From an uncultured Rhodobacterales bacterium (GTDB taxonomy: Bacteria > Pseudomonadota > Alphaproteobacteria > Rhodobacterales > Rhodobacteraceae): a DNA stretch of 13,437 bases. Position numbers and translations under genes: made by a program. The stretch covers positions 1-13,437 of the forward strand of contig CALCGO010000588.1 in assembly GCA_937901055.1 (NCBI GenBank), given 5' to 3'. The first letter of the stretch is position 1. The number at the start of each line of letters is the position of its first letter. This document shows, piece after piece, positions 8,237 to 13,437 of this stretch. The notes beneath the pieces were generated by a model. It was not told the DNA's origin, made no database searches, and was given only the letters and a program-made list of their open reading frames with translations.

Positions 8237-8350
8237 CAGCCTCTCACATTCTTGACATATGGAATCAACACCAAAGCCCTCCCAAACCGTGCGTTTGGTT
8301 AAGGTAGTGAATAAAAAAGAGGAAAAATAGTGAATTATTCGCCCATAAAA
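8237..8350 (-). promoter_or_regulatory. Candidate LysR-controlled promoter/operator of the amidase operon
   Basis: This 114-bp gap lies between the LysR stop and the amidase TTG. It contains two exact copies of TAGTGAAT (8305-8312 and 8328-8335; ATTCACTA in the transcription direction), 23 bp or about two helical turns apart. Closer to the gene lies the inverted repeat CCAAAC-N5-GTTTGG (8282-8298). Tandem sites followed by a dyad are the layout expected for LysR-type activation and recall sites. No clear -35/-10 pair stands out, so the promoter position is not assigned. Confidence 0.4.
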
Positions 8351-9337
8351 TTAACCAAATGGAATGGTTTCGATATCTGCAGTGGTTTGTTGCAAACATT
8401 TAAGGAACAGCGAGAGTGTCGCGTTTTGTGAAACTTGGTCTTTGCGCCAAAAACAGCGGGCCTCTGACAACAGGTCGCGCGTTTCAAGTGACAGTATCAC
8501 AACGCCACCCCTCGCAGCCTGTGCCTGCGCCAGCCTTAGCGGGAGCAAGCCAAACGCAGGCATCGCACGCAAAAGTTCAAGGTTCAGCGCTATCGACAAT
8601 GACGCAATCGTATTGATGGGTGGTGAAAGTCCGTTCGTAGCAAAAAGCGCGTCTACTGCTTGGCGCGCTACGGAAGTGGGGTGTGGTAAAATCCAAGGAT
8701 AACTGCTGACATCTGACCATGCGACATCACCAACTTGCACAAGCGGATGATTGCGACCAGCAACCACAACAACAGGCTCAGAGAACAACGCCATTTGGTC
8801 AATCCCAGCCAATTCGTGCGGCTGCCAGATCCTCGCGATCACCAGATCCAATGCGCCCGATTCTAGCTGCGGCAAAAGTTCAACAAAATGACCCTCAGAA
8901 ACGGATACATTTGCTTGCGGCGTACTTCGTTTTAACAGTGCAATGGTGTTAGGCAATAAGGTGGGTGCGACCGAACTGACAACACCCACAGATACAGAAC
9001 CAGATACCCCGCTTGTCATCGCCTCAATGTCAAATGCAGCACGATCAATTTGCCCAAGTGCTTTGCGCGCATGATCCGCAAGGCGGGTGCCTATCGGCGT
9101 CAGGTACAGCCGGTTACGGTCCCGCGTGACCACAGGCGCACCAACAATTTTTTCCAGCTCGGCAATCTGTTTGGACACAGCAGGTTGCGTCACCCCGAGC
9201 GCCTCAGACACCCTCGCGACCAACTTAAGATCGGACAATGCAACAAGGGCACGCAAGTGCCGAAGGGTTATTCCTCGATGAAAGTTCTTACCCAGAATTC
9301 GTGATACCTCCCAGCGAATCTCCGACAAATGTGTCAT
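8351..9337 (-). CDS. LysR family transcriptional regulator
   Basis: A 328-residue regulator. The winged helix-turn-helix occupies about residues 24-83 (ITLRHLRALVALSD through the VTQPAVSKQIAELEKIVG recognition helix), followed by the linker helix and the LysR substrate-binding domain (about 110-315), which begins SGSVSVGVVSSVAP. The HTH starts about 22 residues later than in the ~300-aa family norm because of an N-terminal extension, seen also in the PcaQ/GbpR-like alphaproteobacterial group; there is no alternative in-frame Met near the HTH. The ribosome site is weak (AAAG). It lies upstream of and in the same direction as the amidase-TRAP-matB operon, 114 nt away, rather than divergent, so it may share a transcript with its targets or act on the intervening promoter. 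The effector is probably the imported acid or its amide (inference). Confidence 0.9.
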   Translation of the reverse strand: MTHLSEIRWEVSRILGKNFHRGITLRHLRALVALSDLKLVARVSEALGVTQPAVSKQIAELEKIVGAPVVTRDRNRLYLTPIGTRLADHARKALGQIDRAAFDIEAMTSGVSGSVSVGVVSSVAPTLLPNTIALLKRSTPQANVSVSEGHFVELLPQLESGALDLVIARIWQPHELAGIDQMALFSEPVVVVAGRNHPLVQVGDVAWSDVSSYPWILPHPTSVARQAVDALFATNGLSPPINTIASLSIALNLELLRAMPAFGLLPLRLAQAQAARGGVVILSLETRDLLSEARCFWRKDQVSQNATLSLFLKCLQQTTADIETIPFG

Positions 9338-9691
9338 GAATTCTTTATAAAAGACACATAATTTGGTCGCATGGAATTATCCTGCGCCACATCGATTTTA
9401 ATTGGAGAAATCTGCATAAGCTCTAATGATTAAAGTTACTTAGCGGCACTCATAGAATCACATCATAAAAAAGTCGCGCTTGCCCCAGATGTTTCACATA
9501 AATGTTAACCTCATATCGACCCGGACCGACAACCAACGTCCACTTTAAGCTGCCGCACCAAAGCATTTCGGTCATCTATTCAATTTCCGCTTTGGGCCGA
9601 AAGAAGACCTGCTAACCCGTCCAGCTTTGGGAGCAAGCGAAAAAACGTCACTCTGATCTGATGCATAAATCTGGACCGTTTTCGGGACCGC

Positions 9692-9743
9692 TTTTATATT
9701 TTTTAACTAAAATAAGTAACTGTAATTAAATTAAAATATAAAA
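9692..9743. repeat. AT-only inverted repeat, 11-bp arms
   Basis: TTTTATATTTT (9692-9702) and AAAATATAAAA (9733-9743) are exact reverse complements separated by 30 bp that is itself almost entirely A/T. An AT-rich dyad a few hundred bases from a parA remnant could be part of a former partition or replication site, or a protein-binding site. Low complexity makes a chance match possible. Confidence 0.45.
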
Positions 9744-9965
9744 AGTTCGACGTCCTTTTCTGGGCACCACTAGTCAGTAAAAACTTATATTTTACAATGA
9801 ATTAGGCGAAAGCCGTCTAATCGTATCCCCCTAAATATCCACCCCAAGCGCATCGGTAGCCACCTGGGCAATGCCTCCAAAAATAGCACATCACTTAGGC
9901 GAAAAGGGCAGAGCGTCACAGATCATTTGATCGGATCGATACGGCCCGCGGTGGTTTTGTGGTGG

Positions 9966-10001
9966 CAATCTATGTTGCAATCTATGTTGCAATCGCTAGC
10001 A
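9966..10001. repeat. 12-bp tandem repeat, two exact copies plus a partial third
   Basis: CAATCTATGTTG occurs at 9966-9977 and again at 9978-9989; a third unit begins CAATC at 9990 and then diverges. The repeat lies immediately before the point where ParA similarity begins, so it may mark slippage at the decayed front of that gene or be a relic of short repeated binding sites. Confidence 0.6.
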
Positions 10002-10013
10002 CAAGATGGATGA

Positions 10014-10154
10014 GTTGCCCCATTGAATATCGTGCGGCGTGTCGCGCATGCTGAAACCGGCGCGACCGGCCAAGGGATATCTGAGGCAACCGCCGACAAG
10101 GCGGGGGCATAGATTGCCGTATGGGACGACGTGACAGGGATTCTGAATGGTTAA
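10014..10154 (+). pseudogene. C-terminal remnant of a ParA-type partition ATPase
   Basis: In one frame the sequence reads APLNIVRRVAHAETGATGQG, then about ten residues, a TAG stop (10110-10112), and IAVWDDVTGILNG before TAA (10152-10154). This resembles the last ~45 residues of plasmid/ICE ParA ATPases, where a segment like R(V)AFAEAGATGQTVFE leads to KAAAEI.ALWDDV. The TAG sits where those proteins have a conserved Ala/Glu region. The Walker motifs and the rest of the gene are missing, and TGA precedes the segment. The remnant end overlaps the next ORF's ATG by 8 bp (ATGGTTAA), the coupled arrangement expected for parA and its small partner. The assignment is from pattern memory over a short stretch. 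Confidence 0.55.
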
Positions 10155-10281
10155 AAAGCCCGTGGCCCTCGATGGCGATACCTACAGGCGCTTGAAACTT
10201 CACGCCGCCGAAACAGACCAAACGCATCAAGCTATTCTAGAGGCTGCACTAGCCAACTACCTGAAACGCGCAGATGCGTGA
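10147..10281 (+). CDS. Small ribbon-helix-helix DNA-binding protein, ParA-partner or antitoxin-like
   Basis: A 44-residue ORF, too short for routine gene calling. It runs from MVKKPVALDGDTYRRLKLHA to LANYLKRADA and fits a ribbon-helix-helix fold: a short strand (residues 4-8), helix 1 around DTYRRLKLHAAETD (11-24), and helix 2 around HQAILEAALANYLKRA (27-42). Such proteins bind DNA as dimers and serve as plasmid partition partners of ParA or as antitoxins. Its ATG overlaps the ParA remnant stop by 8 bp, supporting translational coupling with a former parA. It has no frame break, so it may still be made, but without an intact upstream gene its expression is doubtful. Confidence 0.6.
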   Translation: MVKKPVALDGDTYRRLKLHAAETDQTHQAILEAALANYLKRADA

Positions 10282-10311
10282 TTATGTGTTTACGTAAATA
10301 AGGAATTACTA

Positions 10312-10635
10312 TTGCGCTTTAGCTTCAAAGAAATACGCACTCACGCTGCCAGCTTCGCACGCAACTATGCCGATGCCACATATGAGAAGGGTGAGACACA
10401 AACCTTCTACAATGACTTCTTTGCAATCTTTGGCGTAGAGCGCTGATCTGTTGCCTGCTATGAAGAACACGTACGAAAGCTGAACAACAAATCCGGCTTC
10501 ATTGATCTGTGCTGGCCACGTGTTCTCTTAGTGGAACAGAAGTCGGCGGGACGTGATCTGACCAAAGCCGCAACCCACGCCGGTGGATACTTCGACGCTC
10601 TGAAAGAAACCGAACGAGGCTCGCCGCCTGCGTGA
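10312..10635 (+). pseudogene. N-terminal fragment of an MmeI-like type IIG restriction-modification protein
   Basis: The frame opens with TTG 10312 after AGGA (10301-10304). It reads RFSFKEIRTHAASFARNY, then TYEKGETQTFYNDFFAIFGV, a TGA stop (10444-10446), and then SVACYEEHVRKL, GFIDLCWPRVLLVEQKSAG and GGYFDALKE. This matches the amino-terminal nuclease part of MmeI-like class I DNA methyltransferases of roughly 900 aa, whose PD-(D/E)xK site is the Asp in GFID plus EQK in LLVEQKS; both are still present. The TGA falls where family members have an Arg, consistent with a CGA-to-TGA change. Similarity ends near 10610 and the frame stops at 10633-10635, where integrase sequence takes over. The methyltransferase domain is missing, so this is a decayed fragment. 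It lies 30 nt after the ribbon-helix-helix ORF. Confidence 0.7.
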
Positions 10636-10645
10636 TTTTGTTCAC

Positions 10646-11149
10646 ATGAACGGCGAAGATGAGGTTGTCCTGTTAATTGGCTTTCTGATGTACACCGGCG
10701 CGCGTCGACACGAGGCCATGAATTCCGAATGGCAGCACATAAATCTTGGTGACAAAGATTGGTATGTGCCGATCACCAAATCCGGCAAGCCGCGCCATAT
10801 TGTTCTCAATGGAAAAGCAATTGAAATTATACAGAGAGCGGAAAAATTACAGCTCAAAAAACATGGTCATATCATGCAATGGTTATTTGTGAATCCTCAA
10901 ACATATAAACCCTATCGATGCATTTTCCACAAATGGAATAGAATTCGCAATGAACTTGACTTGCAGAACATGCGCATTCACGATTTGCGCCACAGCTTTG
11001 CCAGCACGCTCGTCAACAACGGGGCAACACTCTACGAGGTCCAAAAGCTCCTCGGACATTCGCGATCAGCCACCACAGAGCGCTATGCGCATCTTGCAAA
11101 CCACAGATTGCAGCGTGCTGCCAGTTTGATCGACAAAGCCTATTCATGA
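10646..11149 (+). pseudogene. C-terminal catalytic domain of a tyrosine recombinase/integrase
   Basis: 167 residues covering an intact catalytic domain: Arg20 in the TGARRHE motif, Lys45 in ITKSGKPR, His112 and Arg115 in HDLRHSF, His138 in LGHS and nucleophile Tyr147 in TTERYAH. The arm- and core-binding domains (about 180-200 residues) are missing. In-frame similarity seems to reach a little further back to about 10615 (EARRLRDFV), where it abuts the methylase fragment. The ATG at 10646 is probably just an internal Met, and I see no ribosome site. Without the core-binding domain it is unlikely to recombine DNA, though the catalytic residues have not decayed. The motif style (HDLRHSFAS...LLGHS) differs from the DUF6538 group at the left end of the window, so it is a different integrase. 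It converges with the DUF3237 gene, 27 nt away. Confidence 0.8.
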
Positions 11150-11176
11150 GAATTGCAAGGCACAGTGCCGCACAGC

Positions 11177-11638
11177 CTATTTGATGGTGTAAAGCTTCAG
11201 CACGACGGTTGACGCTTCTCGCGCGCCAACGCCGACAAACAACAAATTGTTCATCCAGGCATATTGTGCATCCCCGGTCTCCAAACGGGCATGGGTGCGC
11301 ATGTAGTATTGGTCCGGTGCAACTTTCTCTCCCCGCCCAATCGCTGCAATCACCTCTGGCGGTCCGTGGCGAAACCCGTAATTGACCACTTCAATCGTAG
11401 CACCATCGTCCGTTTCAATCGCATAGCGCGTGTCAAGCTCGGCGAGGCCATCGGCAAAAATCGTTTGCCAATCAGCGCCCAAGTTCAGAACCTTACCACT
11501 GAAATGAGGGCCAGAAGCTCGGCCACCAATGATCGGAATTATGCGCCGCTGCCCAGCACGACCCGCTCCCAGCTCACGAATAGGATCAAGTTCAACTTGC
11601 AGATCACAGAAAAACTCTAACTTCGGCTCTGGCAACAT
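11177..11638 (-). CDS. DUF3237 family protein (UPF0311)
   Basis: 153 residues from ATG 11638. It is recognisable as DUF3237 by RIIPIIGGRASGPHFSGKVL (about residues 32-51) followed by GADWQ, then the IETDDGATIEVVNYG strand pair and the end YMRTHARLETGDAQYAWMNN with LFVGVGAR. The family forms small beta-barrel proteins of unproven function that often occur beside genes for catabolism of aromatic or other organic acids. No signal peptide or membrane helix is seen. A frame reaching TTG 11671 adds 11 residues, but the family start fits MLPEPKLEFF. It is divergent from the MarR gene across 79 bp, so both may be controlled from one operator. Function remains unknown; a lipocalin-like ligand-binding role is speculation. 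Confidence 0.85.
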   Translation of the reverse strand: MLPEPKLEFFCDLQVELDPIRELGAGRAGQRRIIPIIGGRASGPHFSGKVLNLGADWQTIFADGLAELDTRYAIETDDGATIEVVNYGFRHGPPEVIAAIGRGEKVAPDQYYMRTHARLETGDAQYAWMNNLLFVGVGAREASTVVLKLYTIK

Positions 11639-11717
11639 CCTATGAACTTTCTCTTGAAAACTGTTTACCAATATAACAATTTATTATATATGTTTGGCAA
11701 TAATTTTTTGGCCAGGC
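11639..11717. promoter_or_regulatory. Divergent promoter/operator region between DUF3237 and marR
   Basis: This 79-bp AT-rich gap separates the two divergent starts. It contains the dyad ATATAA-N7-TTATAT (11671-11689), a plausible MarR-type operator overlapping -10-like sequence for both directions. A TTTACC (11664-11669) with TATATG 17 bp downstream is a weak plus-strand promoter candidate. MarR proteins commonly repress from such shared regions. The assignment rests on layout and a short AT-rich dyad. Confidence 0.4.
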
Positions 11718-12167
11718 ATGACGAAGATACCAGAACACCATCCGAGCGCGGATCTCGAAGGTCTGATCGGTTACAATCTCAAACGAGCCTATGTCACGGT
11801 GAGCGATGATTTTCGCCGCGCCCTTAAACACGACAATCTCTCCCCGCGGCTGTTCTCGGCTTTGGCCTTGGTAAAAGCACATCCCGGCCTGTCCCAAAGC
11901 GCTTTAGCGCGTCAATTGGGTATTGAAAGATCCGGCATCGTCGCCATGATTGATGAATTGGAAGGTCGAGGCTATGTAATCCGTAAACCTGTGCCGCAAG
12001 ACCGGCGCAGACAGGCGCTTCAACTAATGCCGGCTGGCGAAGAGGCATATAAGATTGCCCTTGGCAAAGTCCAAGCCCATGAGGCCCGCCTGTTGGGCGG
12101 CCTTGATGCGGGTCAACGAGAAGCATTGATATCGATTTTGCAAAAAATCCGATATCAAAAGACATAA
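11718..12167 (+). CDS. MarR family transcriptional regulator
   Basis: 149 residues from ATG 11718. The central winged helix-turn-helix is clear: LSPRLFSALALVKAHPGLSQ leads into SALARQLGIERSGIVAMIDE (61-80, the recognition helix), then LEGRGYVIRK and the wing with the family hallmark PQDRRRQALQL (93-103). The flanking helices (11-40 and 107-145) form the dimerisation domain where ligands bind. A TTG frame start at 11694 is possible but adds only 8 residues. It is divergent from DUF3237 and 68 nt upstream of the feruloyl-CoA synthase-like gene. This mirrors known arrangements where a MarR repressor senses a hydroxycinnamoyl-CoA and controls hydroxycinnamate catabolism, so that role is likely here. 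Its last codons overlap a strong hairpin (12126-12158). Confidence 0.9.
   Translation: MTKIPEHHPSADLEGLIGYNLKRAYVTVSDDFRRALKHDNLSPRLFSALALVKAHPGLSQSALARQLGIERSGIVAMIDELEGRGYVIRKPVPQDRRRQALQLMPAGEEAYKIALGKVQAHEARLLGGLDAGQREALISILQKIRYQKT
12126..12158 (+). promoter_or_regulatory. 14-bp hairpin with GCAA tetraloop inside the 3' end of marR
   Basis: The arm TTGATATCGATTTT (12126-12139) pairs with AAAATC-C-GATATCAA (12144-12158) with one bulged C, closing a 4-nt GCAA loop (GNRA type). It ends 9 nt before the marR stop codon. There is no adjacent U-run, so it is not a standard terminator. It could stabilise the marR message, limit read-through to the ligase gene, or be a DNA operator. Confidence 0.5.
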
Positions 12168-12175
12168 AGTGCACC

Positions 12176-12210
12176 TTTTGGGCGAGGGACCCAGCCGCCC
12201 CCTCCCAAAA
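12176..12210 (+). promoter_or_regulatory. Inverted repeat between marR and the CoA-ligase gene
   Basis: TTTTGGG (12176-12182) and CCCAAAA (12204-12210) are exact inverted repeats, and GC-rich bases inside the 21-nt loop can extend the stem imperfectly. It ends 15 nt before the ligase AAGAGG ribosome site. It may be an operator for MarR or an attenuating structure in the leader; no U-run follows. Confidence 0.35.
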
Positions 12211-12235
12211 CTAGCGCGATTGGCAAGAGGTGTAT

Positions 12236-13437
12236 ATGGTGAGTGATTTTTGGACACCAGAGTTTAACATTACGCATCGCCCCGATGGCACAATTCTAAT
12301 GGCCAATGCTGATCCCTTGATGGGCTATTTGCCGACCCTTGCGGATTACCTCGACAAATGGGCGGCGGACACGCCGGATACGATTTTTCTGGGATGCCGC
12401 GATGAGCAGGGGCAATGGGAAACCATCACCTATGCTGAGGCACTTCATCAAACCCGTTGTGTGGCATCCGCTTTGCTTGCACTGGGGCTTTGCGCAGACA
12501 GACCACTCGTGATATTGTCAAAAAATAGCTTGGCCCATGCGGTGATGGGATTGGCCTGCCTCTATGTTGGCATTCCCTATGCGCCGGTGTCTCCAGCCTA
12601 TTCCCTGCTGTCGCAAGACCATAAAAAGTTGAAGGATATTGCACAGCTCCTCCTGCCAGGCGCCGTGTTTGCCGATGATGGCGCAGCTTTCGCACCCGCC
12701 ATTTTGGCCGCATTTCCCTCAGAGTGTCAGGTAATGAACGTCACGCCTGGTCAGCCCAACGCGTTACAATACCAAGACCTGTTAAACTATGATCCGAAGG
12801 GGGCGGATGCCGCGCGCGCTGCCATCTGCGCAGATGATGTCGTGAAATACCTCTTTACCTCTGGCTCCACCGGCGCGCCCAAAGCGGTGATAAACACCAA
12901 TGGCATGATCTGCGCCATGCAAGCGATGGTACGCGATTGCTACAGGTATTTGGAAAAAGAGCCTCCAGTGGTGCTCGATTGGGCGCCATGGAACCATACA
13001 GCCGCGGGCAATAAGGTCTTTTATCTCGCGCTCACAAACGGCGGATCCTATTACATTGACCATGGCCGTCCCGTTCCTGGGCAAATCGATCAAACCCTGT
13101 GCAATATGAAGGAAATTGCATGCACTTGGTATTTCAACGTACCGATTGGCTGGGACCTTTTGGTGCCAGAACTGGAACGTGATGCAAATTTGGCAGCGAC
13201 GTTCTTTTCCAAATTGGGAATGATGTTTTACGCCGGCGCCGGCTTGTCACAACAAACATGGGACCGGCTGCAAGCCATTGCGCGCAAGACCACTGGGCGC
13301 GACGTGCTGCTCGCCACCTCTTTGGGTGCCACTGAAACCGCGCCCTTTGCCCTTGCCTGCACGCAAATTCAGGATAAATCTGGCAATGTTGGGGTGCCTG
13401 CAAGGGGCCTGTCGATGAAACTTGTGTCTGACGTCAG
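12236..13437 (+). CDS. Feruloyl-CoA synthase-family acyl-CoA ligase (3' end outside window)
   Basis: The frame is open from ATG 12236 to the window edge (400 codons; the family is about 600 aa), with AAGAGG 5 nt upstream. It is an adenylate-forming ligase with P-loop FTSGSTGAPKAVIN (207-220), the feruloyl-CoA synthase-like segment DWAPWNHTAAGN around Asn253-His254, LALTNGGSYYIDHGRPVPG, and LGATETAPFALA around Thr366-Glu367. These resemble feruloyl-CoA synthases, which activate ferulate, coumarate and caffeate with ATP and CoA as the first step of the coenzyme A-dependent, non-beta-oxidative route to vanillin. The upstream MarR and nearby DUF3237 fit such a cluster. The enoyl-CoA hydratase/aldolase and vanillin dehydrogenase expected with it would lie beyond the edge. 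Substrate could also be another aryl or aliphatic acid. It is not closely similar to the MatB-like ligase at 2249-3772. Confidence 0.82.
   Translation, partial: MVSDFWTPEFNITHRPDGTILMANADPLMGYLPTLADYLDKWAADTPDTIFLGCRDEQGQWETITYAEALHQTRCVASALLALGLCADRPLVILSKNSLAHAVMGLACLYVGIPYAPVSPAYSLLSQDHKKLKDIAQLLLPGAVFADDGAAFAPAILAAFPSECQVMNVTPGQPNALQYQDLLNYDPKGADAARAAICADDVVKYLFTSGSTGAPKAVINTNGMICAMQAMVRDCYRYLEKEPPVVLDWAPWNHTAAGNKVFYLALTNGGSYYIDHGRPVPGQIDQTLCNMKEIACTWYFNVPIGWDLLVPELERDANLAATFFSKLGMMFYAGAGLSQQTWDRLQAIARKTTGRDVLLATSLGATETAPFALACTQIQDKSGNVGVPARGLSMKLVSDV

Larger units (their letters stand above)
9338..10013. other. AT-rich gene-poor stretch between the operon and the mobile-element relics
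   Basis: I found no convincing gene on either strand in these ~676 bp: every frame is broken often and nothing resembles a known protein. The part next to LysR (9338-9420) should hold the lysR promoter. The middle (9690-9745) is very AT-rich and holds an 11-bp inverted repeat. The end (9966-10001) holds a short tandem repeat just before the ParA remnant. TTAGGCGAAA occurs twice (9802-9811, 9895-9904); the first copy sits in a small hairpin with a GAAA loop (9801-9821). It is probably decayed DNA of the same element as the ParA remnant. Confidence 0.5.

Noticed and set aside
7634..8302. 222-aa plus-strand open frame opposite the amidase
   Set aside because: Arg/Gln-rich antisense shadow of the amidase signature region; overlapping frames there are open because of codon bias.
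9801..9821. Small hairpin with GAAA loop as an ncRNA
   Set aside because: Only a 3-bp closing stem plus four A/T pairs across a bulge; too weak to call an RNA gene.
9921..9932. GATCATTTGATC palindrome
   Set aside because: Short 5-bp arms, a single copy, and nothing nearby that it would control; likely chance.
9982..10230. 82-aa minus-strand open frame
   Set aside because: It lies antisense to the ParA tail and ribbon-helix-helix ORF, which have better family resemblance and a coupled overlap.
18..11149. The two integrase fragments as halves of one gene split by a 10-kb insertion
   Set aside because: Orientation and halves would fit, but the right-hand catalytic motifs (HDLRHSFAS, LLGHS, TTERYAH) differ from what I expect of DUF6538-type integrases, so they appear to be different families. 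An alignment to full-length homologues would settle it.
11639..11717. TTG starts at 11671 (DUF3237) and 11694 (marR)
   Set aside because: Both add short extensions into the AT-rich intergenic region; the ATG starts at 11638 and 11718 fit the families better.

Overview
The window looks like an accessory region of a marine alphaproteobacterium, most likely a Rhodobacteraceae/Roseobacter-group chromosome or large plasmid. This rests on protein style (DctPQM TRAP transporter, MatB-type ligase, DUF6538-type integrase, alphaproteobacterial LysR) and moderate GC with AT-rich islands. It is inference; there is no rRNA or marker gene. I see no tRNA, rRNA, CRISPR array or intact insertion sequence.

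Layout. (1) 18-~550: N-terminal half of a tyrosine recombinase, cut off before its catalytic domain, followed by about 250 bp of uncertain sequence with one possible small ORF. (2) 801-9337, minus strand: a coherent catabolic block. Read in transcription order it is a LysR regulator, then an amidase (TTG start), TRAP large permease (dctM), TRAP binding protein (dctP), TRAP small permease (dctQ), a malonyl-CoA synthetase-like ligase (matB) and a D-lactate dehydrogenase/GlcD-type flavoprotein. Spacing is tight: 1 nt between amidase stop and dctM start, then 23, 50, 73 and 62 nt. (3) 9338-~10013: an AT-rich stretch without genes but with repeats. (4) ~10014-11149, plus strand: a graveyard of mobile DNA. 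It holds the tail of a ParA partition ATPase with an internal stop, an intact-looking ribbon-helix-helix protein, the N-terminus of an MmeI-like restriction-methylation protein with an internal stop, and a C-terminal tyrosine-recombinase catalytic domain joined to it. (5) 11177-13437: a DUF3237 protein (minus) divergent from a MarR regulator (plus), which is followed by a feruloyl-CoA synthase-family ligase running off the window end.

How the genes may work together. The minus-strand block reads as an uptake-and-activation pathway. The TRAP system imports an organic acid or acid amide, the amidase releases a free carboxylic acid, and the MatB-like ligase makes the CoA thioester (malonyl-CoA if specificity follows sequence similarity). 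The flavoprotein oxidises a 2-hydroxy acid. LysR probably controls the block. This combination, with the unusual permease-binding protein-small permease order (M-P-Q), is the best candidate here for an undescribed system. The right-hand cluster is probably for hydroxycinnamate-type aromatic acids under MarR control. Integrase fragments on both sides of the operon suggest that the catabolic genes sit in an old, decayed island.
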